Positions 36,801 through 48,570 of a stretch of DNA of 64,000 bases are shown here, in pieces (the stretch's first letter is position 1; the number at the start of each line of letters is the position of its first letter). The notes below the pieces were generated by a model that saw only the letters and a program-made list of their open reading frames with translations, ran no database searches and had not been told where the DNA came from. The DNA comes from Icerya purchasi. Its lineage: Eukaryota; Arthropoda; Insecta; Hemiptera; Monophlebidae. The position numbers and the translations under genes were made by a program. The DNA is taken from NCBI GenBank assembly GCA_039619475.1, contig CM077115.1:149178274-149242273 (forward strand), written 5' to 3'.

Positions 36801-37519
36801 AGCCGGTTTAGGATCAGTATTTATGGGGAAATTAAAAAACGCGCTTCAGGCAAAGACCAAAGCAGAAAGAGAAAATGATGAAAGACCGGACTGTTGTTAA
36901 GGTATGATGATTAATAATAATAATAATAGTAGTAATCGAGAATAACGGCAGGGTAATCGTAAAAATACTCGAGGAGGGGGCAGATAAAACGATGCCAGTG
37001 CTTGTATTAATTATACGCTAAATGTAAAGAATTCTAAGGAAATCAACATCCGTGGCCAAATGATTTCTTGCCGGGCCAAAAAAAAAAAAAAAAAAATCAA
37101 CATCCGTGGTAACGGTAAAAAATGCTTAAAATTAATAGCGCCGAATAATTTAATAAAAATGTTTATTTCGCATACGGAGCCGCAGGTAGAGAGGGACCTT
37201 TCTTTAATTTTTACGTTAATAATTTCGATTGCTTCTTTTTTTCCGTTAAGTCTGTTTAACGTTGCAAAAATATGTTTCGTATGAGAACAGTTACAACGGT
37301 TACGGGTTATATTTTAACCAACTGAAATTCTCAGATTCCCCTGTATTGTGTTTTGACGAGTTCACACTGAAAACCAAAAAAAAAAAAAGTGCGAAAATAA
37401 AACTGTAACACACTCAGCGTACTACTAGAGATGAAAAATTAATTTGCATCTTAAGAAGTCGAACCGGTTCTTACGTATTCGCATCGGTTAGATGCGGGTG
37501 TTTTCCTAAGTATTTAATA
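33885..37519. other. Long AT-rich interval, no gene recognised
   Basis: 3.6 kb with only short, unrecognised open frames (the longest is below 90 codons, near 34515-34781 and 35131-35382) and no clear repeat family. (AAT)n-like runs occur near 36910. Confidence 0.4.
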
Positions 37520-37645
37520 GTGCGAACCAGGCATCGAATTAGGGGGTGCTCTGGCGTGCGAAAAATAGATACGTAAGGTAACCGAGACTAAATACTCCCC
37601 TCGCGAACACACTGTCCACTACACCCTCTTCGAAGCGACTGTGAT
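37520..37645 (-). mobile_element. Possible tRNA-related SINE fragment
   Basis: On the minus strand, GGGTGTAGTGGACAGTGTGT contains an A-box-like TAGTGGACAGTG (near 37620). About 80 bases on, CTAATTCGATGCCTGG (near 37540) resembles a B box. The spacing is longer than in a tRNA, so this is either a rearranged SINE or a chance match. It is unlike the SINE pair at 10288 and 48462. Confidence 0.3.
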
Positions 37646-38806
37646 TAAAAATAAAAAATTGTTCAACTAGTTTATCTAGTTTTGCTTGAATGCGAAAAAC
37701 CAGATCTCTCTATTTCGCTTAGCATCATCTAGTGTAGTCGTGGGTGTCCTTGATGCGTGGGAAATTATTACCTACCCCGAAAGAAAAATTATCCAGGTGT
37801 TTTTCATTTGCTCGAAGACAAGTTCCGATGCTGGGAATTAATTTATTTATGCGACGTTCTGATAGTGAAAAGATTTATTCTAACTCTGCTACTTTGATCA
37901 GTCAGTTTCACATCGTACGCGTATCACAACGATCAGCCACGATTAGAATTGCTATACACTTCGTTTAAATTAATAAGGTAAGATTTAACTTTGAAACTTT
38001 ATTGCGACTTTCAAAATAATTTTATTATAATATGTAAGTATGTATACACATATTATGTGTACATTATGTATACATTAATTAATTTATAAATATAATTATG
38101 TGATATGCAATATAAAAAAAGAAAAATGACGTATGAAATAAGGGTTTACGTTCGTGTTCTTTATTTCATTTCTGAATTTGGATTGCGTATTGCTTTTGCG
38201 ATATCCGCGAAGCGAAGTAATATATTTTAGCGGTTTTTATAAGCAGTCAATACTAAAAAAAAAAAAAAAAATATTCGAATTTTTTATTTTCCAAATCAAT
38301 CTATTTCTTAAATTTATAATAAAATATTATTAGAATAAATTATAATATTGTTTATCCGCAAACGCGCACGAGTAACGCGAGTAGCGGAACTATGTATAAT
38401 ACATGGAGCTATCTCTGCATGTGCAAATATTTCAAATAGCCCATGTTTACAAAATTAAATAAAATTTGTCTTCTTATATAGTACAGATATGTGTATGTAT
38501 GTGTAAGAGGCTCTTGAAAATTTAAATTACAATGATTTAATAATAATTTCGTTATTATTTATTATCGTAATAAAAGGAATATTTATTAAATTAAAAGCTT
38601 CATTTCGGATACGTAAAAAAGCAGTCAGTTATATCACATTCATATTCTCATTTTCCAATTAATTAGCTAAAAAATAAAAAAATTAAATAATTCTTTTTCC
38701 GATGAATTTTAAGCTAAGTTCATAAACGAGCACATTACAGAATAAGAAATAAGTATTACTTATGCGAAGTAAAAAATCTAAAAAAATGAAAATTAAATAT
38801 ATTCAC

Positions 38807-38846
<40 letters not shown>

Positions 38847-39941
38847 TAGTGTGTGTGCGTGGGAATGCCTGCAAAATAATAGCCGTATATTTATTTCGAG
38901 TTCAAGTAATGGGGGCCATTTTAATTACAAAAATTCTTATTTCGTTCTAACTTTACCGTTGCATTGTGTTAATGTAAAACATTAAACTCAATAATCACGT
39001 ATTGTCGATTAGAACGAAATATGTGCAGCATACAGCATGTACGAACTGTTATATGAAAATCGAAAATAAACATATTTTACGTTTACAGACTACTAACCGT
39101 TATTTAGAACTGTGGGAAAACAACAAACCGCTATGCGGGCATATAAAACGCGCATCCATTTTATATTATGATGCAATTAAAATGTTGGCAAACGGACGTA
39201 GAAATAATTCGCACATTGTTTTGAGGTGAAACATTTACAATAGAATCATCGATATTTTGATGAATTTTGCTAGCCTTTTTTCATACTGTATTTTAAATGA
39301 CAATAGAGTTAATTAGAGTTAATTACTCTTAAAATTTTTATCGTATTATAAGACAAGTGAAAACGTATAATCTGTCCGCTCATGTAATAATAATAATAAT
39401 AATAATGATGATCAAATCAAAATCAAATACTTCAATAATCGTAATAATAACAATAACAGTTATCAATAATAATAATTTTGGAAGCATAAACAAATAAAGC
39501 ATTATTTATTCGATTAAAACCTAAATTATGTTATTAATAAATAAGTCGGCATATTTGCCATTTTTTATTCGCTCAAACTAAGACAGCTGAAAAAAAATTC
39601 AATTACCCGAATTTACATCGTTTGCTTTTGCAAAATATTTAAAAGTATACGTTTTTTTGTTCATTCCCTTCAGTATTTGACCAATTTATTCTTTTAGAAA
39701 GAAATAAAAAAATGTGCAACAAAACTTTCGATCCAATCAGATTACACTTTTTTAGTGTGAAATGTGCATTACTGAATTTCATCGATTTCCTTAGAATTCC
39801 GTTGCATATAACTTGAAGTCAGGTTAACAATGTCGGCAATTAATACATTTTTATAAAATGTTCCAATCATAATTTAGAAAAAAGAAAAAGGAGAAAATTA
39901 TTTTTTGAATTATTTTTGGTGAACTTTATTCATATTTTTAT
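37646..39941. other. AT-rich interval with microsatellites, no gene recognised
   Basis: (TA)n at 38811-38840 and (AAT)n at 39387-39407. No protein or repeat family is recognised. Confidence 0.4.
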
Positions 39942-40013
39942 TTATATATAATATATATATATATATTTATATATATAATATATATATATATTTATATATA
40001 ATATATATATATA

Positions 40014-40047
<34 letters not shown>

Positions 40048-40048
40048 C
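39942..40048. repeat. Compound TA-rich microsatellite
   Basis: About 107 bases of (TA)n interrupted by TTTA and AATA, directly abutting the 3' end of the HINE on its right. Confidence 0.9.
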
Positions 40049-40312
40049 ATAAATTCGGTTGTTTTAGACTCACAAGGGGCTCTACCTCTTGACCCATCTT
40101 GCTTACAGTTTCTCTTTCTCTTCTATACTTTGTATAAAATGATTAAAATTTACAACGGCATTCTCACTGGCATGATACATTTTTTTGTTACAAAATCTAA
40201 TGGGTGCATGATTAAGAATGACGTTATCATTTAAAATTCACGTTACGTAAAATTGGAACATTTTTTGGGACATTTTTTCTAATAGGGGCCGGCATAAGAA
40301 TTACTTTGTAAT
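40049..40312 (-). mobile_element. HINE copy 4 (complete, diverged)
   Basis: In minus orientation the 5' end is TTACAAAGTAATTCTTATGC at 40310, then CGGCCCCTATTAGAAAAAAT and GTCCCAAAAAATGTTCCAAT. Near 40155 GCCGTTGTAAATTTTAATCA is followed by TTTTATACAAAGTATAGAAG. The 3' end is GAGGTAGAGCCCCTTGTGAG at about 40070. It is the most diverged copy and has an enlarged TA array at its 3' side. Confidence 0.75.
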
Positions 40313-40314
40313 TT

Positions 40315-40384
40315 TGACTGACGTAATTTCTTTATAAGACGATCCTATTTTTATAATCGTCTTATAAAGAAATCACGTCAGTCA
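40315..40384. repeat. Near-perfect 29-bp inverted repeat (12-nt loop)
   Basis: Bases 40315-40343 (TGACTGACGTAATTTCTTTA, then TAAGACGAT) pair with 40356-40384 with one mismatch (A opposite C). The loop CCTATTTTTATA spans 40344-40355. It starts two bases after the 5' end of HINE copy 4. As RNA it would make a pre-miRNA-sized hairpin; as DNA it could be a tiny MITE. Confidence 0.85.
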
Positions 40385-42535
40385 ATATGACTGTGTCGTA
40401 TTTAACGTGTGCATGTACAGTTAAAACTTATCGTAAATGAAACAGTGTAAGGCAAAAGTATAAAAATATGATCCGTAAGAGAAGACTGAAAAGAAAATTA
40501 CCTGCTAAATGGACATAAACGTCGAAATTAGTTCGGATAATCTTAATCGAAATTCTGTAAGCTAATATAGTTGAAGTGTAAAATGTAGATAATAGTAAAT
40601 AGCAGGTAAACAAGAACACGTTTGCTTTTTCTATACACTGTGCTTTTTAATGAAGGAATAATAATTTAAATCACTCGTGTAATTTACATTTTGTTATTAT
40701 TTCGATAAATTTTCTGTTTTACAATTAAAAATCAAACTGAAAAATTTATAATGAACGGATTTCAATTATTTTTTAACGTAATTATACCTATATTAAATCA
40801 AAACGATATGCACAATTCATATATAACATATAATGAAAAAGTAATTTATCAGCTGACACTGCTTTTTGAAAACAACAAAATTAACCTTCTTGTTTTCGTT
40901 TTGTAATTTAAATGACAGATATAAGACTTTTTAGTTCGAATCAAAATGACTGGAATTAGTTTTTATGTTTTTCTATTAAGTAAAAGCGCGGCAATTAAAT
41001 TAAACTTATTCATTTACAATTAATACTATTTGTAAATATTTGTATTTAAAAACGATGAAAAATAAAAACAATAACAATCGCCCAACGTATGTTTCTAATA
41101 ATTAACAAATATCAGCCCTTTTCATATAAATCCACCGAAATCGTTCTGTTTAGTGAACCATCGCAGAGACTAGTTTACTTTCGACACTGAGACAAACTCG
41201 AACTGTTAATGTTGAAAAAAAAGAACGGTTCTACTGTTTAGTTCTATTAATTCACAGAAAATCTTTTGTTCTACGGGCTGAGACCGGCTTATATTTCCGG
41301 GAGAAACACAGAGAGAGCTTATTAAAAATTGGGCAGGCGTTTAACTGAACAAGTGAATAACAACGTCTGTTTTAGTTGCTGCTGTTTAATCCATTCGTTC
41401 GAAAACGGCACTTTCCTGTCCGATAAGCCTTTGTAGACACTAGCTTATATATTCGATTGAAACAGAGAACTTCTTAATGTAAGAAATGAAAACGGGGAAT
41501 GTTGGAATATTTTTAACCATTTCTGTAGTAATGATTAATTGAAATTTTTATTATTTCTCTTTTTTTGTTTCCTTTCATTATTCCCGTTTACACTTTTAGA
41601 AATTGTAACCTGGCTTTTAGGCAGTTTTAACTTTTTCTCGTTATTCTTCTGTCTATGAGTCGCAATATATCTTCAATATAAAAGAATGAAGGAAAAGAGA
41701 GTGAACGAAAAATAATCAAAGTTATCAATTTGCTAAACAAAAACACGTAAGCAGATGTGCTGAAAGTCTCGTATCGAGTAAAAATAAAAAATAAATTTAA
41801 AAATGAAAATTATATGCGCTGGAAACGAGTTTTGTGCGTGGGAGGTACAGATGAAAAACATGGCCGCTCAAATTTACTTATTTTTTTGAAAATAAGAAAA
41901 AATGTCGACTAAACGCATATAAAGAGGACGGAACCGAGACAAAAAGCAACATCTTTAGTTGCACTCATAAATTAACGAGATATATTCTCGGCCATCATTT
42001 TTCGAGAATAAGCGATTTCTCAAAAAGGTTTTCTCTTTTTTTTTTAAATAATTTTATTGCGAACTAATAATTAATAAAAACCAGCTGAACCGAGCCATGC
42101 TGAGATCTGAACATGCAAATCAAGTATATTGACGAGTTTCATGTACAGACAAAAATTTGGCATTTACATGCATGAAAGCTACATTTGTGTACAAATTGCA
42201 CTAGTTTTACCGGTTTTAGAAAAAAGGAGGTTATAACGAGGAACTGATCGAAAAGTCCTTCCACAAACGCGACTGTAACCTGCTGTGTTTCCATTTGTGA
42301 AATACGAAAGCCCAATGCTCCCTCTTTAAAATAAATATGCGCTGAATCCACTATTCCAGATGGTTCCCCGAAAATATGGGCACTTTTATTAGGGCACCAC
42401 CCCCAAGGTGGTTTCCTGATAAATAGAAAAAATCCGAAGAAATATTACATATATATATATATATATATGTTTTTTTTTTTTTGTAAAGAAATCAAATAAA
42501 AATACCCCTTTACCCCCTTTTTATTATAATAACGT
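40385..42535. other. AT-rich interval, no gene recognised
   Basis: It contains a (TA)n run near 42450-42469 and poly-T tracts. Nothing else is recognised. Confidence 0.4.
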
Positions 42536-43260
42536 TTAAAACTTATTTTCATCTCCCTCGACGAAATATTCCCCTTTCGTCACAGTGGTAAAATTCCATC
42601 GTTCAGCCCATTTTTGGAAGCATTGAACGAACTTGGTGTTGCGCATCTGTTTCTTAGTATTTTCTAGAATCATCGGTACGCTGCCAGCTTCTTTCGGTAG
42701 GGATCTCTTAATCTTGGGAAGAATCAGAAATCGCTCTACGTTAAATGAGAGCACTGTTGTAGTAACCTTGTCTTGGGCAAATACTGCTTACGGACAATTA
42801 ACCACTTTTCCATTCGTCCGGTGTCTGTTTAAACAAAAACAACGCATTGATGACCGTACGGTCCTACAAACTGATAATGAACCAGTCCTTCATTGACAGA
42901 GAATAATGCCATGATAGTTTTCACTTTGGATCGTTCCATTCTCGTTTGGTTTTCGACATGATCTATTTGATTTTCACCTTCGAATTGCATATCAGTACAT
43001 GTAAGTTTCGTCGCTGGTAAGAATTTTGTCAAGAAAAGGTGAAGGCCATTTTCGGCATTCGTGACCAATTCTTGAGAAATTTCCATTCTGCCTTCGCTCC
43101 TCTTCAGTAGTCGCGGGCAAGTTTCACACAAATTCTTGCCATTTCTAAATTGTTTACTGACACTGTTGAACGGTGTTGTAACCGAGATAAGGGAAGAACT
43201 CATTTCTCAAATTGCCACGAACTCGAAAAATTTTCTTGGAATTCGACGGATTCTCGGTCA
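42536..43260 (-). pseudogene. Mariner transposase remnant
   Basis: The minus strand encodes, in order, CETCPRLLKRSEGRMEISQE (near 43125; compare VPRLLT..QK..R in mariner transposases), then a degenerate catalytic region LPATKLTCTDMQFE where TGDETW is expected. RSKVKTIMALFSVNEGLVHY follows near 42950-42890 (the KSKVKTML.FFD..GIVH block). After an internal deletion and frame changes come LILPKIKRSLP (near 42710) and VQCFQKWAERWNFTTV and KGEYFVEGD near the C-terminus at 42536. The first catalytic Asp is not preserved, and the second/third Asp region (HDNAPAH...PDLAPCD) is missing. It is dead; the terminal inverted repeats were not located. Confidence 0.85.
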
Positions 43261-46200
43261 TCAGCGAATTCTTGATACTAAAAATGAACTATAAACCGCT
43301 TAATGATTCGTCACAAACCTAGTGTTCATTAGACCTTCGCAGGATTAGGCACAATTTAATATTAGCGCGTTGTTCAACTCGTGCCATTTTGCATGAGAGT
43401 AAAAAATCGAAACATCTTTCACACCAAAGACGCTAATCATTGCTCGGAAATAGAAGGTCTTATACTTTTATTAGTCTGAACAGTATTGTGTACTCTACTC
43501 GTGCCACAATCACGTTTGTCCACGAACTTTTTTCGATCAAACGTCGTATGTTTAATATGATAATAATCGATACTTATCGCGTTAACATTGAATTTAAAAA
43601 AACACCGATGAACTTTATAAAACAACATATAGTAAATTTTAAAAATTTAAAGTTTTTAAAACACCGACTAGTTGCGAATAATAATCCATATTATTCACGG
43701 TGTATACTAAAACGAATAAAATCAAAACTAATAATTATGATTCCGTCAACGATCGATACATGATATAAAAGTCGATATAAACAGTCGTAATTTGTGACAA
43801 TCGAAATGAATTAATAAAGAATAAACTAAAGAAGTTGCATAATATTAACTATTAAACAATGGACTGTTGTTCGGTAAATCATTATTAATAATATTATTAT
43901 CCTTATTCTTATAAATATGATAACTCTCGACGAAGTCTAAACTTTTACTTAATGACTTTTTAATGTTGTTAAAACCTCATTTATATTTGTTTGTCGTGAA
44001 TGTTTTCCGGTTTTAATGTTTATTAAAGAATAAATTTTGACCCTACCGATTATTATAATGATTATTTGTTTATTCGGAAGTGTACTGATCAGAGTTGGTC
44101 CTATATGATTGATTACTAACTAAGTAGTCATCAAATAACGTAAAAAAGATAGAGTCGCTTTAGAGAAATAGCGAAAATCAGGCGAAAATTTGTTAAAAAT
44201 AGCCTACAGAGTAGCCGGAGAACTAATATTCTTTGAATCGGCCTTTTTTTTATTATCAAAATATGTAACACGTACGAAGGCACAACATTTTAAAATTTAA
44301 GGACTATATACTTTTGATCTTATAAAAAGGGGCGATGAATACTAGACGGTGATTTATTGATCAGATTTTAGTTACCCCACGGTAGATTCTAAGAAAGAAA
44401 ACTAATTTGATAAACTTACCGGAAAGGTTATTTCTTTTCTTAATATTACTTTTGAACCTGCAAAAATAGACTACAAAAGACTGTAGCAGTTTCTTTATTC
44501 GATAATTATTTTTGGTTTGCCTATCCATATTTTCGTTCGAAAGTATTTTCATTTAAAAAATTATATAGATTTTTTTTTTTTCTTAAAGAAAACATACCAA
44601 CTTTGAAATATACTGAAAATAATTGTCTGATAAACTCGAAGTGTTACACTTGAGAATATTATTATACCTTAAACGGCAGAAACCCTTTTTGTAGTCGGCA
44701 CCAAAAATTGCAACAATAATCGAAAAATAACAATATTAAAATTAAGTATTGTCGGTATTTTCAACATTATAGGAAACACTTGTGATTGCGCTAATGGATC
44801 TGTAAATAATGAACAATTTAACACAAATGATTAATAAGCCCTATTTAAATTTTTACATATTCGTACGTTTAACGTTCTATCGTTATTTTAGATTTTTTTA
44901 TTTTTTCTAATCCTTTCAAATGTACGTTCTCAAATTTTTAAATTATTTACAGGAAACTATTATAATTTTATCATATTTTTAATTTTAAAATATTCTCCCG
45001 TTTATTACGAATACGGAGCAAAAGACCAGCGAAACATACCGGTAATCTTTTAAAGTTTTACTTATGATGAACTTCACAAAAAAAAAAACAATATACATAA
45101 ATAATGTACATTCATTAATGTTCGGTTTTGCAATATGAGCACATTGACCTGTCCTAAAATAAGTAAATTTTCCGAATTTTTTCATCTAAATCCGGATAGA
45201 GTGCGACCTACGATTGAGACTATCTCTTTAATAGAAGAAAAAAAAATTTTTTAAATTCAGTACACTTTGAAGAAATAAACGCATATTTTTCGCTTACGAT
45301 ATTGACGTGAATAATGTGTATATATGCCAGTGTCATCTAATTTTGTAATTGTCTATAACTTTAATCAAATCACAGTGCGTAACATATTCCATCTATATGT
45401 ACATGTGTGTGTGAGTGTTTTTGTATAATTCGAACATCCCCAAAGACCTCGAGATGATAGTATTTTATAATTTTTATAGAAGAATCGGTTTTAATTGGTT
45501 ATGCCCCTCTTAAACATCGCCGGATATTCAGTACCGAAAAAATCATAAAACATTTAAAAACCTTCCAAAAAACCTCGTCTAAATTTTTACATTAGCTTCA
45601 CAGTATGAATGATATCTAACGTTGTGCCAATATTACTTCGATTTAAAAATCGTTTCCTCTTTTTCTGCAATGCTTTTTATTCTGTCTAAATTGTTTATTT
45701 ACACTAAGACTAATAAAAGAATATTTCAAATTAACAATACGATAAACACTACTTGCGAAACTCTCACACCACGTCTACACCTTCGGGACTTCTATTATAT
45801 TCTGAATAGATAGCGAAATTTATTTTAACCTTTTTTAATATATTTTGTTCAGTTCATTTTTATCGTAGCGTGATTTCAACATTATATTTCGCAAATGGAT
45901 TATTTCCAGGCTAAAAAAAACAAAAAAAAAAACAATTTACTTAAGATCGATTTTTAATATGAAATGCTAAAAAAAAAATTAAATCCCAAAGTTTAGATAT
46001 GTTGCTTGCCGAAACGTTACGCAAAACAGGTACAAACTTCACGCAAAAATGTGAGATTTTAAAAAAGGTTACAAGAATTTTCGTTTTACACATTTTCTTT
46101 AACTTTCGTTACATAAAAATTGTTATATCTGGTTAATATCAAAATTTTCATGTTACTACTAATATAAAAATGGCATAGTGTTCATTAAAATCGATTCTTC

Positions 46201-46397
46201 GCATCTTGCCATGGAAGCACCCTTCGGACCTCCAAATGGATAGTTCTCTGTAGCTGTTATAGAAGGTCGGTTTTAATTTATTGATATTTTAAATGTCAGT
46301 TATATATAATCGATACTAAAACACAAAAATCATGTGTTTTCATATCGGTTATACATATTAAATACATATGTATACATACATACATATATATATATAT
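43261..46397. other. Long AT-rich interval, no gene recognised
   Basis: The first 150 bases may still be the mariner's 5' part. Otherwise there are only chance-looking Phe/Asn-rich frames, and a GC-poor composition throughout. Confidence 0.4.
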
Positions 46398-46730
46398 TAA
46401 TTACAACGTAATTCTTAGGTTACCCCCCATTAGAAAAAATGTCACAAAAGAATGTCTCAATTTCATGTAACGTAAAATGTCCCAATTTTATGTAACGCAA
46501 AATGATCTAATTTTATGTAACGCAAAATGTCCCAATTTTATGTAACGTTTGTTATATTTTATAGGATTTCTGTGATTATGTTATTATATTCATATGGACC
46601 AATTTAGAATTACGTTGTAAATTTTGATAATTTTATACAAAGTATAGAAGAGAAAGAGATAGCAATGTAAGCAAGAGGGGTCAAAGAGCACAACCCCTTG
46701 CGAGGCCGAAATGGCCGAGTTTATATATAT
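46398..46730 (+). mobile_element. HINE copy 5 (complete, with expanded minisatellite)
   Basis: The 5' end TTACAACGTAATTCTTAGG is at 46401. Four tandem units of about 25 bp (AATGTCCCAATTTTATGTAA plus CGCAA, variants with GTCTC and GATCT) span 46452-46548. Then come TTTGTTATATTTTATAGGAT, CATATGGACCAATTTAGAAT, the inverted 5' copy AATTACGTTGTAA near 46608-46620, and the 3' double hairpin region (ACAACCCCTTGCGAGGCC, GGCCGAAATGGCC) near 46688-46718. Its 3' end abuts the truncated end of the mini-Helitron on the right. Confidence 0.87.
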
Positions 46731-46938
46731 CGAATTTAATGTCTCTATCTCTAATGGTTTAGGTTTTGCTTTGTGTGCCAGTCAGTCAGTTCATCGAGAA
46801 GAGATTCATCCAACCGAATCTTACCTTGAATTTGCGTGAATTGAAACAAAGCAATTTCAGTACGGTCACGAATTTATTAAAATGAAATAAATCGAGATTC
46901 ATTGTTTTGACGATCATTTGTTGGTGTTTTTAATGCGT

Positions 46939-47598
46939 TTATCGCAACGCTTGGTGATGAACGGTATTTTTTGTTTTTCCGTCCGGAAAGAAAACAAATA
47001 GAGCGGATGGTTTATCTACTCTAATGAAAAAACTGTTTTCCTTTTGTATATTCTGCAAGAAATGCTTCGATTGAGGTTCTTGGCCAGAGAGCAATGATGC
47101 CAGTAGCTCTGCTGGCGGTGTCAATTGTGATAATTTGACCTTTTCGATCGCACAACATAATGCTGGCGATTCGTGTAGAAACCTCAAAGCATTGCACGGT
47201 TGACAAATAGTGCCCATTGCTCCGAAGTCGACCGATACATCCGTGGCATAATCGGCTGTTGGATCGTATGTGAACACCAAACATTCATTTTGAATTGTCA
47301 CGTTTGATCGTCTGTTTTTTCGACGTTCCAAATTATTTTGGGCGTAAGCTCCAATTGAGCGGGTCAAATTTGACCGTATCCGTTGTTTCGGAGTCGTAAT
47401 GGATTGCAATTGAAAAATTCTTATTCGATTTTCTTCCAAATGCTGTCTACGTTCTTCATCAGTTTCATTAACTCGATGGTCATGTAGTTGCCTTGAGTTG
47501 CGCATACGCCGACCAATATTTCGACGTTTCACTGGAAGTATTTTTTCCAAAGAAATAAACCACGAACTGAAATCAATTGAATATTTGCAACACACCAA
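46939..47598 (-). pseudogene. Mini-Helitron reading frame: Helitron N-terminus fused to helicase C-terminus
   Basis: A 219-codon frame without stops. Residues about 25-190 match the N-terminal domain of Helitron replicases. KRRNIGRRMRNSRQ and a TDEERRQHLEENRIR helix come first. The zinc-binding stretch FGAMGTICQPCNALRF, then SPALCC, lies at residues 126-149, and EKVKLSQLTPPAELLASLL and PQSKHFLQNI follow. At residue 192 the sequence switches to KPSALFVFFPDGKTKN, the extreme C-terminus of the Helitron helicase (compare [18 protein letters not shown] at 5577). More than a thousand residues holding the Rep catalytic motifs and all helicase motifs are therefore missing, yet the frame stays open across the junction (near 47022). 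It cannot be a working transposase. Confidence 0.88.
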
Positions 47599-48000
47599 AT
47601 TACAAAGAAATTAAATGAATTCAATGTTTGCAACACACTAAATTGATACAGTTTTGAATGCACCAATATGATCACCACCGATAACACACTGAACTATCGT
47701 TTTTAGTTCAATTGTTTTTCTCAAAATATCAATATTCAATGCGGAATTTGTTGCTGTTATGAAAACATGTGACAGTAGAACTGTCACACTGAACGTCCCA
47801 TCGTGACGCCATTTTTGCCACTTCTTGTATTGTTTCCGACTTTTCCGATGGATTTTCCAACACATTTTTTTAATAGAAACCTTGCCCCGATAATTACGAA
47901 TGCAACAAAAAAAAATCAACCAAATCGGTCGAGCCGTTCTCAAGTGATGATCTTTCATACATAGGGCAATTGCTTTTTATTTATATTTATTTATATATTT
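47599..48000 (-). mobile_element. 5' region of the same Helitron
   Basis: On the minus strand, upstream of the reading frame, lie AGCAATTGCCCTATGTATGA and AAGATCATCACTTGAGAACG, then GCTCGACCGATTTGG. This is the leader typical of arthropod Helitrons near their 5' end (the GAGAACGGCTxxACCGATTT phrase). The exact TC start cannot be fixed because it runs into TA-rich sequence and a (TG)n array (48006-48043). A 106-codon same-strand frame at 47638-47958 is probably just leader. Confidence 0.65.
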
Positions 48001-48005
48001 ATATA

Positions 48006-48043
48006 TACACACACATGTGTGTGTGTGTGTGTGTGTGTGTGTA
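48006..48043. repeat. (AC)n/(TG)n microsatellite
   Basis: ACACACACATG followed by about 13 TG units, at the presumed 5' end of the mini-Helitron. Confidence 0.9.
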
Positions 48044-48461
48044 TAAATTTAATCTATTCTGAATTTTATTTACATATAAAAAAGTAAGGGATCCATACCA
48101 ATTAATGATCATTCGGTTCTCCGAGAGAACTTTTTTTGAAGTATTCTCACCTTTCATAAAATAAAAACGAATTCAAAATTTAAGTCAGAAGCGCTATTAA
48201 AATTATTCGCACAACTTTATTATGACGATGCCGATGTGTTTTAGTTGTCGCAAACTTAAAATTGTCTCGTAAATTATAAATAAATATATTTCATCATGAT
48301 TTTTTTTATTTTTATAAAACAGTCCCTTACGGATACGATATGCCCGCTACAATCTAGAATTATTTCTGAATAGGTAACATTTATAACTAAAATTAAATCA
48401 ACATGCTGCAAAAAAATATACCGTCGTCTATTCCTTGCTGTTTATATACACGTATTGTCAT

Positions 48462-48570
48462 AATAGCCTAGCTGCTAATCGGCTTGTCTTCCGTAGTACG
48501 GAAGTCTTGATTTCGATCCCAAGCGACGGCGGAAATTATTACAAAAATTAAATTAAATTAAATAAAATAA
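48462..48570 (+). mobile_element. tRNA-like SINE, copy 1
   Basis: AATAGCCTAGCTGCTAATCG followed by GC matches a polymerase III A box. Then come CTTCCGTAGTACGGAAG (a 7-bp perfect stem with a 3-nt loop) and TGATTTCGATCCC (B-box-like) at 48508-48520, and AAGCGACGGCGGAAATTATT. An AAATT-rich tail ends the unit at about 48570. A-to-B spacing is about 45 bases, as in tRNA-derived SINEs. A second copy lies at 10288-10380 on the opposite strand. Confidence 0.6.

Noticed and set aside
38762..38950. Frames containing Ile-Tyr repeats (also at 54358-54594 and 56331-56704)
   Set aside because: They are translations of TA microsatellites.
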